A DNA stretch of 15,546 nt, from positions 1 through 15,546 of the forward strand of contig PWKX01000092.1 in NCBI GenBank assembly GCA_003559585.1, written 5' to 3'. The translations under genes and the position numbers were made by a program. Below, in pieces: positions 1-6,630 of the stretch; position 1 is the first letter of the stretch; the number at the start of each line of letters is the position of its first letter. The notes under the pieces are model-generated. The model ran no database searches. It worked only from the letters and a program-made list of their open reading frames with translations, and was not told where the DNA came from. The stretch is from Mollicutes bacterium. Lineage in GTDB: Bacteria > Bacillota_I > Bacilli_A > Izemoplasmatales > Izemoplasmataceae.

Positions 1-289
1 CATTAAGCCAAACAGAGATTAAGAGTGCAATGATAACTGAGACTGGCACGGAAACAAACGTAATCAGCATCGTATTAACCATTGCCATTCTAAAGTTATG
101 ATCACCGACAACATAGCGGAAATTCGCGGTTAAGGTGAATCCATCATATTGACCGGTTTGATAGTTATAGTTATCAACAAATACTAAGAAAATAGCGTTG
201 AAAATCGGGAAGAAAATAAAGATTCCTAATAAGATTAGAGCGGGAAGCAAGTAAAACCAGGCTTTGACATTACTTTGATCTTCTAACAT
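1..289 (-). CDS. Carbohydrate ABC transporter permease (MalF/UgpA type), N-terminal part only
   Basis: This is the first ~96 codons of a permease reading leftwards; the rest lies beyond the window edge. The translation opens MLEDQSNVKAWFYLLPALIL and continues into a first membrane helix (about residues 11-35). A short outer loop follows, then a motif typical of MalF/UgpA permeases (NFRYVVGDHNFRMAMVNTML) and a second hydrophobic helix. In this family the protein forms half of the membrane channel of a binding-protein-dependent sugar importer. Its ATG directly follows the TAG stop of the ATPase gene, and a GGAG about 11 bases upstream lies inside that gene, so the two are translationally coupled in one operon. 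The substrate cannot be told from this fragment. The family call is firm; the sugar is unknown. Confidence 0.85.
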   Translation of the reverse strand, partial: MLEDQSNVKAWFYLLPALILLGIFIFFPIFNAIFLVFVDNYNYQTGQYDGFTLTANFRYVVGDHNFRMAMVNTMLITFVSVPVSVIIALLISVWLN

Positions 290-1351
290 CTAAAGGACTT
301 CTCCGGTTTCTTTATCAAAGATATGCATCTTGTGTGGTTTTACATTAAACTTAACGGTATCGCCTGGTTCAACACCGTAGTCTGCATCAACAATTGCTCT
401 AAATGTTTTGCTTTCATCATTAGGATGAGGAATGATAAGTGTTGTATCGCGTCCGATGGTTTCAACAAACTCAACGTCAGCTTGGAAACTTGAACGTTCA
501 ACCATTTTAAAACCTTCAGGACGAATACCGATGGTAACTTCACGATCTTTTCCTTCAAATTTCATAATGTTGGCTTCCCCAATCATCAAACGACCATTCT
601 CAATTCTACCATCAAAAATATTAATTGGTGGCGTTCCGAGGAACTTAGCAACGAATAAGTTATTTGGTTTATTATAAACCACTTGAGGTGCACCAATTTG
701 TTGCGTTACACCTTCACGCATAACAACAATTTCATCAGAAATACTCATGGCCTCTTCTTGGTCATGGGTAACGAATATAGTCGTAATACCAGTTTCTCTT
801 TGAATACGTTTGATTTCTTCTCTTGTTTGAAGTCTTAAACGTGCATCTAAGTTAGAAAGCGGTTCATCTAATAATAATACGCGCGGCGATTTAACAAGTG
901 CACGGGCAATCGCAACACGTTGTTGTTGACCACCAGAAAGTTGTTTTGGTTTACGGTTCATTAAATGACCAATACCAACTAAATCAGCGATTTCTTGAGC
1001 TTTTTCTAAAGCTTCTTCGCGGTCCATTTTAACATTTTCAAGTGGAAATAAAATGTTTTGACGAACCGTCATATGTGGATATAATGCATAGTTTTGGAAA
1101 ACCAATCCAATACCACGCTCTTCTGGAGGAACAGGGGTAACATTTTCTTCTCCAAAATAAATTTCACCTGAAGTCGGTCTTAACAATCCCGAAATCATAT
1201 AAAGCGTGGTTGATTTTCCACAACCAGACGGGCCTAATAGACCAGTCAACTGCCCAGATGGTATCTTGATATCTAAGTTATCAACCGCAACAGTTTCTTC
1301 TTCCTTTTTCGATTGGAAGACTTTGGTTAGATTTTTTAAGGTAATTTCCAT
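290..1351 (-). CDS. Sugar ABC transporter ATP-binding protein (MsmX/UgpC/MalK family)
   Basis: The 353-aa ATPase energises a carbohydrate importer at the inner face of the membrane. Visible motifs are Walker A GPSGCGKST (residues 40-48), the Q-loop at Q86, signature LSGGQQQR (138-145), Walker B ending in DEP (162-164), the D-loop near D169 and the switch histidine H196 in FVTHD. Residues from about 240 form a C-terminal TOBE/OB extension, as in MalK, MsmX and UgpC, and the length is normal for that group. The ATG follows AGGAGAG at good spacing. It is the first gene of an operon that continues into a MalF-type permease. The promoter upstream holds a cre-like box and a palindrome, so control by carbon source is likely. 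In Gram-positive bacteria such ATPases can serve several importers, so the substrate cannot be assigned. Confidence 0.95.
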   Translation of the reverse strand: MEITLKNLTKVFQSKKEEETVAVDNLDIKIPSGQLTGLLGPSGCGKSTTLYMISGLLRPTSGEIYFGEENVTPVPPEERGIGLVFQNYALYPHMTVRQNILFPLENVKMDREEALEKAQEIADLVGIGHLMNRKPKQLSGGQQQRVAIARALVKSPRVLLLDEPLSNLDARLRLQTREEIKRIQRETGITTIFVTHDQEEAMSISDEIVVMREGVTQQIGAPQVVYNKPNNLFVAKFLGTPPINIFDGRIENGRLMIGEANIMKFEGKDREVTIGIRPEGFKMVERSSFQADVEFVETIGRDTTLIIPHPNDESKTFRAIVDADYGVEPGDTVKFNVKPHKMHIFDKETGEVL

Positions 1352-1377
1352 AATTATTCTCTCCTACATCATTTAGT

Positions 1378-1392
1378 TGTTGAATTTCAACA
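1378..1392. promoter_or_regulatory. Perfect 15-base palindrome at the expected start of the sugar transporter transcript
   Basis: TGTTGAATTTCAACA is a perfect inverted repeat (7+1+7). It lies just downstream of the minus-strand -10 box, covering the expected +1 of the sugar ABC operon. This is a typical position for a repressor operator. No regulator gene is in view, so the cognate protein is unknown. Confidence 0.45.
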
Positions 1393-1396
1393 GTAC

Positions 1397-1425
1397 AGTA
1401 TACATCAAAATAAAAGCGTTTTCTA
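1397..1425 (-). promoter_or_regulatory. Sigma-A-like promoter of the sugar ABC operon
   Basis: On the minus strand the -35 is TAGAAA (1420-1425, 4 of 6 consensus bases) and the -10 is TATACT (1397-1402, 5 of 6), with a 17-base spacer. Transcription would start near 1390, giving a leader of about 40 bases before the ATPase ATG at 1351. A cre-like box overlaps the spacer and most of the -35. Confidence 0.5.
1411..1424. promoter_or_regulatory. Candidate catabolite response element (cre, CcpA operator)
   Basis: The plus strand reads TAAAAGCGTTTTCT, matching 13 of 14 positions of the Bacillota cre consensus TGWAARCGYTWWCW; the only mismatch is A for G at position 2. The central AAAAGCGTTTT is almost symmetric. 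The box lies between -10 and -35 of the sugar importer promoter, a position where CcpA binding would repress transcription. A ccpA gene is not in this window. Confidence 0.6.
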
Positions 1426-1492
1426 CCCCTAAAATTAATAAGGGTGGTTTTTCATTGATTTACAATCATAGCATGAAAACATTGATGCTTTC

Positions 1493-1786
1493 TTATCCAC
1501 CAAAAACACCTTGTTGATATAAAATACCAATGGCAATGATAACAGCCAACACAATGATGATTTTAGTTAGTTTTTTCACAAGTGAAATAACACCTAAAAT
1601 CCCAATAACCACAGCAAGAATCATTGCGCCAAACAAAGCAAGGTAAGGCAAGTCCATCGCATAGTTATAACCAGATTCAACAAACGATCTTAATGGGATT
1701 AAATCACTTAAAAAATCAACAATTGAATCAACAATATCTCGTACCGTTGACATAACCAATAATGGCATTAACATGAATCGAAACAT
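1493..1786 (-). CDS. Small two-TM membrane protein downstream of recR, unknown function
   Basis: I do not recognise a family. With the ATG at 1784-1786 the product is 97 aa: an amphipathic N-terminal stretch (residues 1-30), a linker, then two hydrophobic helices (about 48-69 and 74-90) joined by a short Lys-rich turn (KKLTK), ending GVFGG. A GTG at 1793-1795 is in frame, but it lies within the AAAGGGTGTG ribosome site, which is better spaced for the ATG, so I chose the ATG. It is the last gene of the dnaX-ybaB-recR group, 35 bases after recR. In Bacillus subtilis the small membrane protein gene bofA lies at a similar place, but I see no convincing BofA sequence match. A real gene is likely given its ribosome site and membrane composition; its function is open. 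Confidence 0.7.
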   Translation of the reverse strand: MFRFMLMPLLVMSTVRDIVDSIVDFLSDLIPLRSFVESGYNYAMDLPYLALFGAMILAVVIGILGVISLVKKLTKIIIVLAVIIAIGILYQQGVFGG

Positions 1787-1821
1787 CAATATCACACCCT
1801 TTTTCTTTAGATTTCAATACA

Positions 1822-2424
1822 TTAAAACTTTTTGCGTCCTTCTAATGCTTTATTCAATGTAATTTCATCAGCATAACTAATATTACCACCCGCCGGCATA
1901 CCATATGCAATACGTGTCACTAAAATATCTGTTTTAAGCAACAACCTTTGTATATATAAAGCCGTTGTTTCCCCTTCATCACTGAGGTTGGTGGCTAAAA
2001 TCACTTCTTCATGCTGTTCGTTTTTCAATCGATTTAATAATGGTTTAATGCCAATGTCATCTGGTCCAATTCCGTTAGATGGTGAAATAACACCATTTAA
2101 AACATGATAAACCCCAGTGTAAGTTTTGGTTTTTTCAATGACAATAACATCCTTACTCTCTTCAACCACCAATATTTTCGATTGATCGCGCTGTGAATCT
2201 TTACAAATATCGCAACGGTCTTGATCAGTAAGATGACCACATAGCTCACATGGTTTTATTTCTTCTTTAATGCGTCTAAGCGTCTCTTGAAACGCATCAT
2301 AATCCTTCTCTTCAAAGGCACTAATGGTATGTAGAGCATAGCGTTCTGCTGTTTTTCTACCAACGCCAGGATAACGCATAAATTGTTCAATTAACAGCTG
2401 TATGGCTTCTGGATATTCCATCAT
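1822..2424 (-). CDS. recR: Recombination mediator RecR
   Basis: RecR works with RecO (and RecF) to load RecA on single-stranded DNA at gaps and stalled forks. The 200-aa product has the usual length and domain order. First comes a helix-hairpin-helix segment (YPGVGRKTAER, residues 18-28). Next is a four-cysteine zinc site (C59, C62, C71, C74) and then a Toprim domain starting at ILVVEES (84-90), with the acidic/Gly motif DEGE. The C-terminal AYGMPAGG is a RecR family mark. Two ATGs lie in tandem at 2424 and 2421 and either could start. No strong Shine-Dalgarno is visible, and ybaB ends only eight bases upstream, so translational coupling is probable. Gene order dnaX-ybaB-recR is the conserved Bacillota arrangement. 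Confidence 0.97.
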   Translation of the reverse strand: MMEYPEAIQLLIEQFMRYPGVGRKTAERYALHTISAFEEKDYDAFQETLRRIKEEIKPCELCGHLTDQDRCDICKDSQRDQSKILVVEESKDVIVIEKTKTYTGVYHVLNGVISPSNGIGPDDIGIKPLLNRLKNEQHEEVILATNLSDEGETTALYIQRLLLKTDILVTRIAYGMPAGGNISYADEITLNKALEGRKKF

Positions 2425-2432
2425 GACGCCGT

Positions 2433-2735
2433 TTAAAACATGCCTGGCATGCCTTGAGTGAATTTACCCATCGTTGCCTGTGTTTCATCTTCTATTTTTT
2501 TCATACAATCATTCACAGCAGCGACGATTGTATCTTGAAGCATATCCATATCCTCTGGTAAATCAAATGCTTCTTGATTAATGTTGATGCTTTGCATTTC
2601 TTTAGCACCATTAAATTCAACCTCAACTGTTTTACCGCCTGCTTGACCATAAAAAATTGAAGCCTCAAGTTCTTTTTGAGCTTGCTGCATCTCTTTTTGC
2701 ATTTGTTGCAGTTTTTTCATCATACCTTGATTCAT
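2433..2735 (-). CDS. Nucleoid-associated protein, YbaB/EbfC family
   Basis: This is a 100-aa DNA-binding protein of the YbaB/EbfC family (YaaK in Bacillus subtilis), a small dimer found on the nucleoid. The N-terminus is a Met/Gln/Lys-rich coiled coil (about residues 5-27, MMKKLQQMQKEMQQAQKELE). A strand region follows (GKTVEVEFNGAKEMQSINI), then a C-terminal helix (AAVNDCMKKIEDE) and the usual Gly/Met/Pro-rich tail ending GMPGMF. Its ATG overlaps the TGA of dnaX as ATGA, with the AGGAGAG ribosome site inside the last dnaX codons, so the two are translationally coupled. Conserved position between dnaX and recR supports the call. Confidence 0.95.
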   Translation of the reverse strand: MNQGMMKKLQQMQKEMQQAQKELEASIFYGQAGGKTVEVEFNGAKEMQSININQEAFDLPEDMDMLQDTIVAAVNDCMKKIEDETQATMGKFTQGMPGMF

Positions 2736-4678
2736 GATGTCTCTCCTTTCTTGACTTTAACAATATCACCAAATAAATCTTGTGCTTTTTTTACAGACTG
2801 ATTATCCAAATCGTCATACGACTCATCACTGTCTGGTATTTCGATTAAACGTGAATGTTCAATTGGGGTTAGTTTAATCTTATCATTTGGCTCTTTTCGT
2901 TTTCTATGTTTTTCAACAAATTCTGTTTGGATTTTTGCCCAAACATCTTCTGGTAATGCTAAAAACATCATTTTACGCTCGAAGAAACGTTCTAAAACCG
3001 ACAACAATTGTGATTTTATTTGTGGTTTCATTAAGCGGTTACAAATGGTTGGCGTTTCATATTCAACAATAATCATGGTTCCATTGGTCGCAACCAATTT
3101 TCCATCTGTAATCATTTTAGCATATTTTAGCTCTGATGCATCGACAAACCTTTCAATGTCATACCATTTCTTGACCATATCTATTCTCGCGCCACGGTCT
3201 CCGGTATTTAAAACGTCTTCAACGTACTGAATATCAAAGGTTTTATACGATTTTTGCGAGTATTTATTATATAGCTTTTGATAGGCATTTAGCACTTCGT
3301 TTTCTAAAGATTCTGGTTTCACCGAATCATCTTGACCCTCCGATGCATCGGATGCACTATCTTCACTTGTTAACGCAGTGTCTTTGCTTGTTTGTTCAGT
3401 AGACTTTGATTTAGCTTCATAATCATCAAAGGCTTGATCAGCTGGTGTCTTTTCTTTAGGTTGTGCTTCTTGTTTTGCCACGCCCTCTTCAGATAAGGTT
3501 AATATATCGTTTTCCAATGCGTGTAGCTTGGCACTTAAGTCATCGACTGTTTGATGCAAATCATCGATGTCTTCTTGGTACTTTACGCTAGATTGAATCT
3601 CTTGGTCAGACATCTTTATCAGTGCCAGTTCAACATATAATTTGCCTTTTTGAGCATAGCGCATGGTTTGCCTAATATCGTTTAAAATATCCATATATTT
3701 AAATAATTTAGCATTGGATAGTTTTTCAACCAACGAAATAAACCGTTCCTGTTTAAAAATTGCTTTGTCATCATCAATGTTTTTGATACTTTTAAGCAAT
3801 AAGGCATCACGGTAAAAACCAATTAAGTCCGTCATAATGTTTTGACTTTCTTTGCCTTCATCACTCAGCTTTTCAACACTCGCTAAGGCTTTAACCACAT
3901 CTTGTTGGAAAACAGCCTCCGCAATGTCTAATAAGCTGTCTTGACTTAAAGACCCTCTAATCGCATGAATATCATCGACATTGATTTCATCTTCAGTATA
4001 AGAAACAACCTGATCAAGTAGACTCACCGCATCACGCATACCACCCTCAGCGCTATCGCAAATCAATTTAATCGCATCTTCGTTGATGGCAATGCCTTCT
4101 GCATCAATGATATGGTTTAAATGATCAATCATTGATTTTTTATCAACACCACGAAAATCAAAACGTTGACATCTTGAATGAATCGTTGATGGCACTTTAT
4201 GTGGTTCGGTGGTTGCCAATATAAAAATCACATGTTTCGGTGGTTCTTCTAACGTTTTAAGCAAAGCGTTAAAAGCACCGGTAGAAAGCATGTGCACCTC
4301 ATCAATGATGTAAACTTTGTAGTTTCCTATCCCTGGTAAATATTTAACTTTATCTCTAATCTCTCTGATTTCATCTACACCGTTGTTTGATGCCGCATCA
4401 ATTTCGATAACATCATTCATGGCATTTTTATTAATAGCTTCACAAACCGAGCATGTATTGCAGGGATTACTCGTAGGTGCGTGTTCACAGTTCACAGCTT
4501 TAGCTATGATTTTTGCAACACTGGTTTTCCCAGTTCCTCGAGGCCCACTGAATAAATACGCATGTGACAATTTATTGTTCACAAGCGCGTTTTTAAAGGT
4601 TTTTGTGATGTGTGATTGACCGGCAACTTCATCAAAATCTTTCGGTCTATAAGTGCGATATAATGCTTGATAAGCCAT
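2732..4678 (-). CDS. dnaX: DNA polymerase III subunit gamma/tau
   Basis: DnaX is the ATPase of the replicative clamp loader; its tau form also bridges polymerase and helicase. The 648-aa product has the AAA+ core with Walker A GPRGTGKT (residues 45-52), a four-cysteine zinc module (C64, C73, C76, C79), Walker B IIDEVHM (124-130), sensor 1 LATTEPH and the SRC arginine-finger motif (168-170). A clamp-loader collar follows to about 370. A charged Ser/Asp/Glu-rich linker (about 405-460) leads to a C-terminal tau domain. The length fits full tau. No classical internal slippery site (A AAA AAG with a hairpin) was found near the domain III boundary, so a gamma form by frameshift is not supported. 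The ATG follows GGAGG with 8-base spacing; 14 bases separate it from the upstream gene. It ends in TGA, overlapping ybaB. Confidence 0.97.
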   Translation of the reverse strand: MAYQALYRTYRPKDFDEVAGQSHITKTFKNALVNNKLSHAYLFSGPRGTGKTSVAKIIAKAVNCEHAPTSNPCNTCSVCEAINKNAMNDVIEIDAASNNGVDEIREIRDKVKYLPGIGNYKVYIIDEVHMLSTGAFNALLKTLEEPPKHVIFILATTEPHKVPSTIHSRCQRFDFRGVDKKSMIDHLNHIIDAEGIAINEDAIKLICDSAEGGMRDAVSLLDQVVSYTEDEINVDDIHAIRGSLSQDSLLDIAEAVFQQDVVKALASVEKLSDEGKESQNIMTDLIGFYRDALLLKSIKNIDDDKAIFKQERFISLVEKLSNAKLFKYMDILNDIRQTMRYAQKGKLYVELALIKMSDQEIQSSVKYQEDIDDLHQTVDDLSAKLHALENDILTLSEEGVAKQEAQPKEKTPADQAFDDYEAKSKSTEQTSKDTALTSEDSASDASEGQDDSVKPESLENEVLNAYQKLYNKYSQKSYKTFDIQYVEDVLNTGDRGARIDMVKKWYDIERFVDASELKYAKMITDGKLVATNGTMIIVEYETPTICNRLMKPQIKSQLLSVLERFFERKMMFLALPEDVWAKIQTEFVEKHRKRKEPNDKIKLTPIEHSRLIEIPDSDESYDDLDNQSVKKAQDLFGDIVKVKKGETS

Positions 4679-4692
4679 AGAAGCAACCTCCG

Positions 4693-5211
4693 TTATGCTT
4701 GTTCATTATCTTCAGTTTGCGTCTTTTTCTCCTCGATGAGTTCTTTTGTAGACTCAATCACAACCAAAGAAGCATCACGTTCAAATTCATTCTCATCGAA
4801 ACGCTTTGATAAGATATCAAAGTTCAACGTGTCGCTTTCACCGTTTTGATACACCTGATAGGTATCTTGATAAAAGGTTTGAAATTTCTCGCTTGCACGC
4901 AATTTCTCAAACATATCTTTATCATATTCTAGTGTCGTTCTAACAGCATCTGATGTTTTAATCAAAAACTCGGTTTCTTCTGATTGTTTTTCACTGCCAC
5001 GATTCATAACACGGCCAATTCTCGAGTAAAAAAAGATTAAAATAACGAGCAAAAATGGCAAATAAGCCAGTGCTCTAACCGTATCAATAAAACGGTCCAT
5101 TGGCCAACCAAATAATACTGAGGTGACACCACCAAACAATACAACGGCCACACCGCTTAAAAATACTTTAACATAGTAAATTGGTCCTGATCTTGCTTTT
5201 CTTCGATTCAT
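4693..5211 (-). CDS. Two-TM membrane protein of unknown function, first gene of the dnaX operon
   Basis: I do not recognise this 172-aa protein. It starts with a basic N-terminus (MNRRKARSGP), then two hydrophobic helices (about residues 13-35 and 46-63) separated by FGWPMDRFIDTVRA. A mainly helical, acidic cytoplasmic tail of about 105 residues ends EEKKTQTEDNEQA. The basic start suggests both ends face the cytoplasm. The ATG lies downstream of the ribosome site CGGGTGAT and of a TATAAT box at 5230-5235. It is followed after 14 bases by dnaX, so it is cotranscribed with replication and repair genes. XpaC-like membrane proteins share this general layout, but I cannot assert homology. It is a real gene by context and composition. 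Confidence 0.75.
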   Translation of the reverse strand: MNRRKARSGPIYYVKVFLSGVAVVLFGGVTSVLFGWPMDRFIDTVRALAYLPFLLVILIFFYSRIGRVMNRGSEKQSEETEFLIKTSDAVRTTLEYDKDMFEKLRASEKFQTFYQDTYQVYQNGESDTLNFDILSKRFDENEFERDASLVVIESTKELIEEKKTQTEDNEQA

Positions 5212-5229
5212 ACTTTATCACCCGTTAAC

Positions 5230-5235
5230 ATTATA
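5230..5235 (-). promoter_or_regulatory. -10 box of the dnaX operon promoter
   Basis: The minus strand reads TTGTATAATG, giving a perfect TATAAT -10. No convincing -35 is seen at 16-18 bases (TATCAT at 17 is poor). The predicted start near 5223 gives a leader of only about 12 bases before the ATG at 5211, beginning with the ribosome site. Confidence 0.5.
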
Positions 5236-5253
5236 CAATAAAAGTATGATTTA

Positions 5254-5262
5254 TGATATAAT
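5254..5262 (+). promoter_or_regulatory. Extended -10 promoter of mnmE
   Basis: TGATATAAT is a perfect extended -10 (TGn-TATAAT), which can work without a good -35. Predicted transcription starts near 5269, so the mnmE leader is about 11 bases and begins with CGGGTGAT, the ribosome site. Confidence 0.6.
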
Positions 5263-5279
5263 AATTTCGGGTGATAACC

Positions 5280-6629
5280 ATGAAAAAAGATACAATAGCC
5301 GCCATTTCAACTGCTTTAGGTCAAGGCGCAATTTCTATCGTCCGCATGAGTGGGGACGATGTTTTTTCTATCATTAAAAAAATCTATAAAACAAAGGATT
5401 TATCCGCCGTGCCTTCACACACCATTCATTACGGTAAAATCACCGATGGGTCCACAACCATTGATGAGGTTTTAATTAGTGTGTTTAGATCACCAAAAAC
5501 CTTTACCACAGAAGACATGATTGAAATCAACTGTCATGGTGGTCCTTTTGTTGCGAATAAAATACTATCCTTATTGTTAACACACGGGGCGCGACTTGCT
5601 GAAAACGGCGAGTTCACTGAACGTGCTTTCATGCATGGTCGCATCGATTTAACGCAGGCTGAAAGCGTGATGGACATCATTGAAGCCAGGAGCGATAACG
5701 CTTTACATTTAGCCAATAAAGGTTTAGACGGTAAGATTTATGAACTTATCACATCATTGAGAGACACGCTGTTAAACATCATCGCTAACATTGAGGTCAA
5801 TATTGATTATCCTGAGTATGATGATGTAGAAACCTTAACCGACACCATCTTAAAACCGCGCATCGAATCGCTGCTCAGCGATATCTCTGCGATTTTACAT
5901 CAAGCAAACGTGGGGAAAGTCATTAAAGAAGGCGTTAAAACCGCTATAATCGGTCGTCCAAATGTTGGAAAATCTAGTCTTTTAAATGCTTTATTAAAAG
6001 AAGATAAAGCGATTGTGACAGAAATTCAAGGCACCACTAGAGATACCGTAGAAGGTGAAATCAACATTGGGGGATTAATCTTAAAATTAATCGATACCGC
6101 TGGCATACGCGATTCTGAAGATCTAATTGAAAAAATCGGGATTGATAAAGCCAAGCAACTCATCGAAGAAGCAGAACTCATTCTTTATGTCATCAACAAC
6201 AACGAACCCTTACAAGATGAGGATCAAAAACTACTTGCTTTAACAGAACACAAAAAACGCATTGTAATCATCAATAAAATAGATTTGCAAGGTAAACTAA
6301 ATCAACGTTTTGAAAATAGTGTTCAGTTAAGCGCACTAAAAAAGACCAACATTGAAGCCCTTGAGAACAAGATTGAAGATATGTTCTTAAAAGGAGATAT
6401 CAACATTGATCAAAATACTTATCTTTCAAATGCTAGACACATTGCGCTGATGAGACAAGTCAAACAACATTTAGAAGATGCCAAACAAAGCGCCATCGAT
6501 TCACAACCAGTTGACATCATTGAAATTGATTTGAAAACCGCATGGGAACTTCTCGGAGAAATCATCGGTATCAGTGAACAACACACTTTAATTGATGAGC
6601 TGTTTTCAAAATTTTGTTTGGGTAAATAA
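5280..6629 (+). CDS. mnmE: tRNA modification GTPase MnmE (TrmE)
   Basis: MnmE, with MnmG, adds the (carboxymethyl)aminomethyl group to U34 of tRNAs reading split codon boxes. The 449-aa product starts DTIAAISTALGQGAISIVRM, the conserved N-terminal folate-binding domain. A helical domain follows and holds an inserted G domain: G1 GRPNVGKS (residues 225-232), G2 around TT253, G3 DTAG (272-275), G4 NKID (332-335). It ends FCLGK, the C-terminal C-(I/L)-G-K motif with the catalytic cysteine at residue 446. A GTG at 5271 is in frame, but it lies within the ribosome site GGGTGAT and almost at the predicted transcript start, so I chose the ATG at 5280. It is divergent from the dnaX operon and convergent with a TtcA-like gene, with one base between stops. 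Confidence 0.97.
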   Translation: MKKDTIAAISTALGQGAISIVRMSGDDVFSIIKKIYKTKDLSAVPSHTIHYGKITDGSTTIDEVLISVFRSPKTFTTEDMIEINCHGGPFVANKILSLLLTHGARLAENGEFTERAFMHGRIDLTQAESVMDIIEARSDNALHLANKGLDGKIYELITSLRDTLLNIIANIEVNIDYPEYDDVETLTDTILKPRIESLLSDISAILHQANVGKVIKEGVKTAIIGRPNVGKSSLLNALLKEDKAIVTEIQGTTRDTVEGEINIGGLILKLIDTAGIRDSEDLIEKIGIDKAKQLIEEAELILYVINNNEPLQDEDQKLLALTEHKKRIVIINKIDLQGKLNQRFENSVQLSALKKTNIEALENKIEDMFLKGDINIDQNTYLSNARHIALMRQVKQHLEDAKQSAIDSQPVDIIEIDLKTAWELLGEIIGISEQHTLIDELFSKFCLGK

Positions 6630-6630
6630 T

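Larger units (their letters stand above)
5215..5277. repeat. Inverted repeat TTATCACCCG...CGGGTGATAA between divergent starts
   Basis: Two perfect 10-base arms (5215-5224 and 5268-5277) face each other across 43 bases. Each arm is the ribosome site of one of two divergent genes (the 172-aa protein and mnmE). Each also falls at the transcript 5' end predicted from the nearest TATAAT. The repeat may be only two similar Shine-Dalgarno sites, or a shared control site. Confidence 0.6.

Noticed and set aside
1425..1445. Stem-loop ACCCCTA-n7-TAAGGGT downstream of the recR operon
   Set aside because: The stem is short with a G-U pair in the minus direction, and there is no T-run after it on that strand. 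The T-run lies on the plus side, where nothing is transcribed, so it is not called a terminator.
2783..2795. Run of seven A in dnaX (minus strand) as a possible programmed frameshift for gamma
   Set aside because: It lies close to the C-terminus, so a slip would not give a gamma-sized product, and no matching hairpin or Shine-Dalgarno stimulator was seen.
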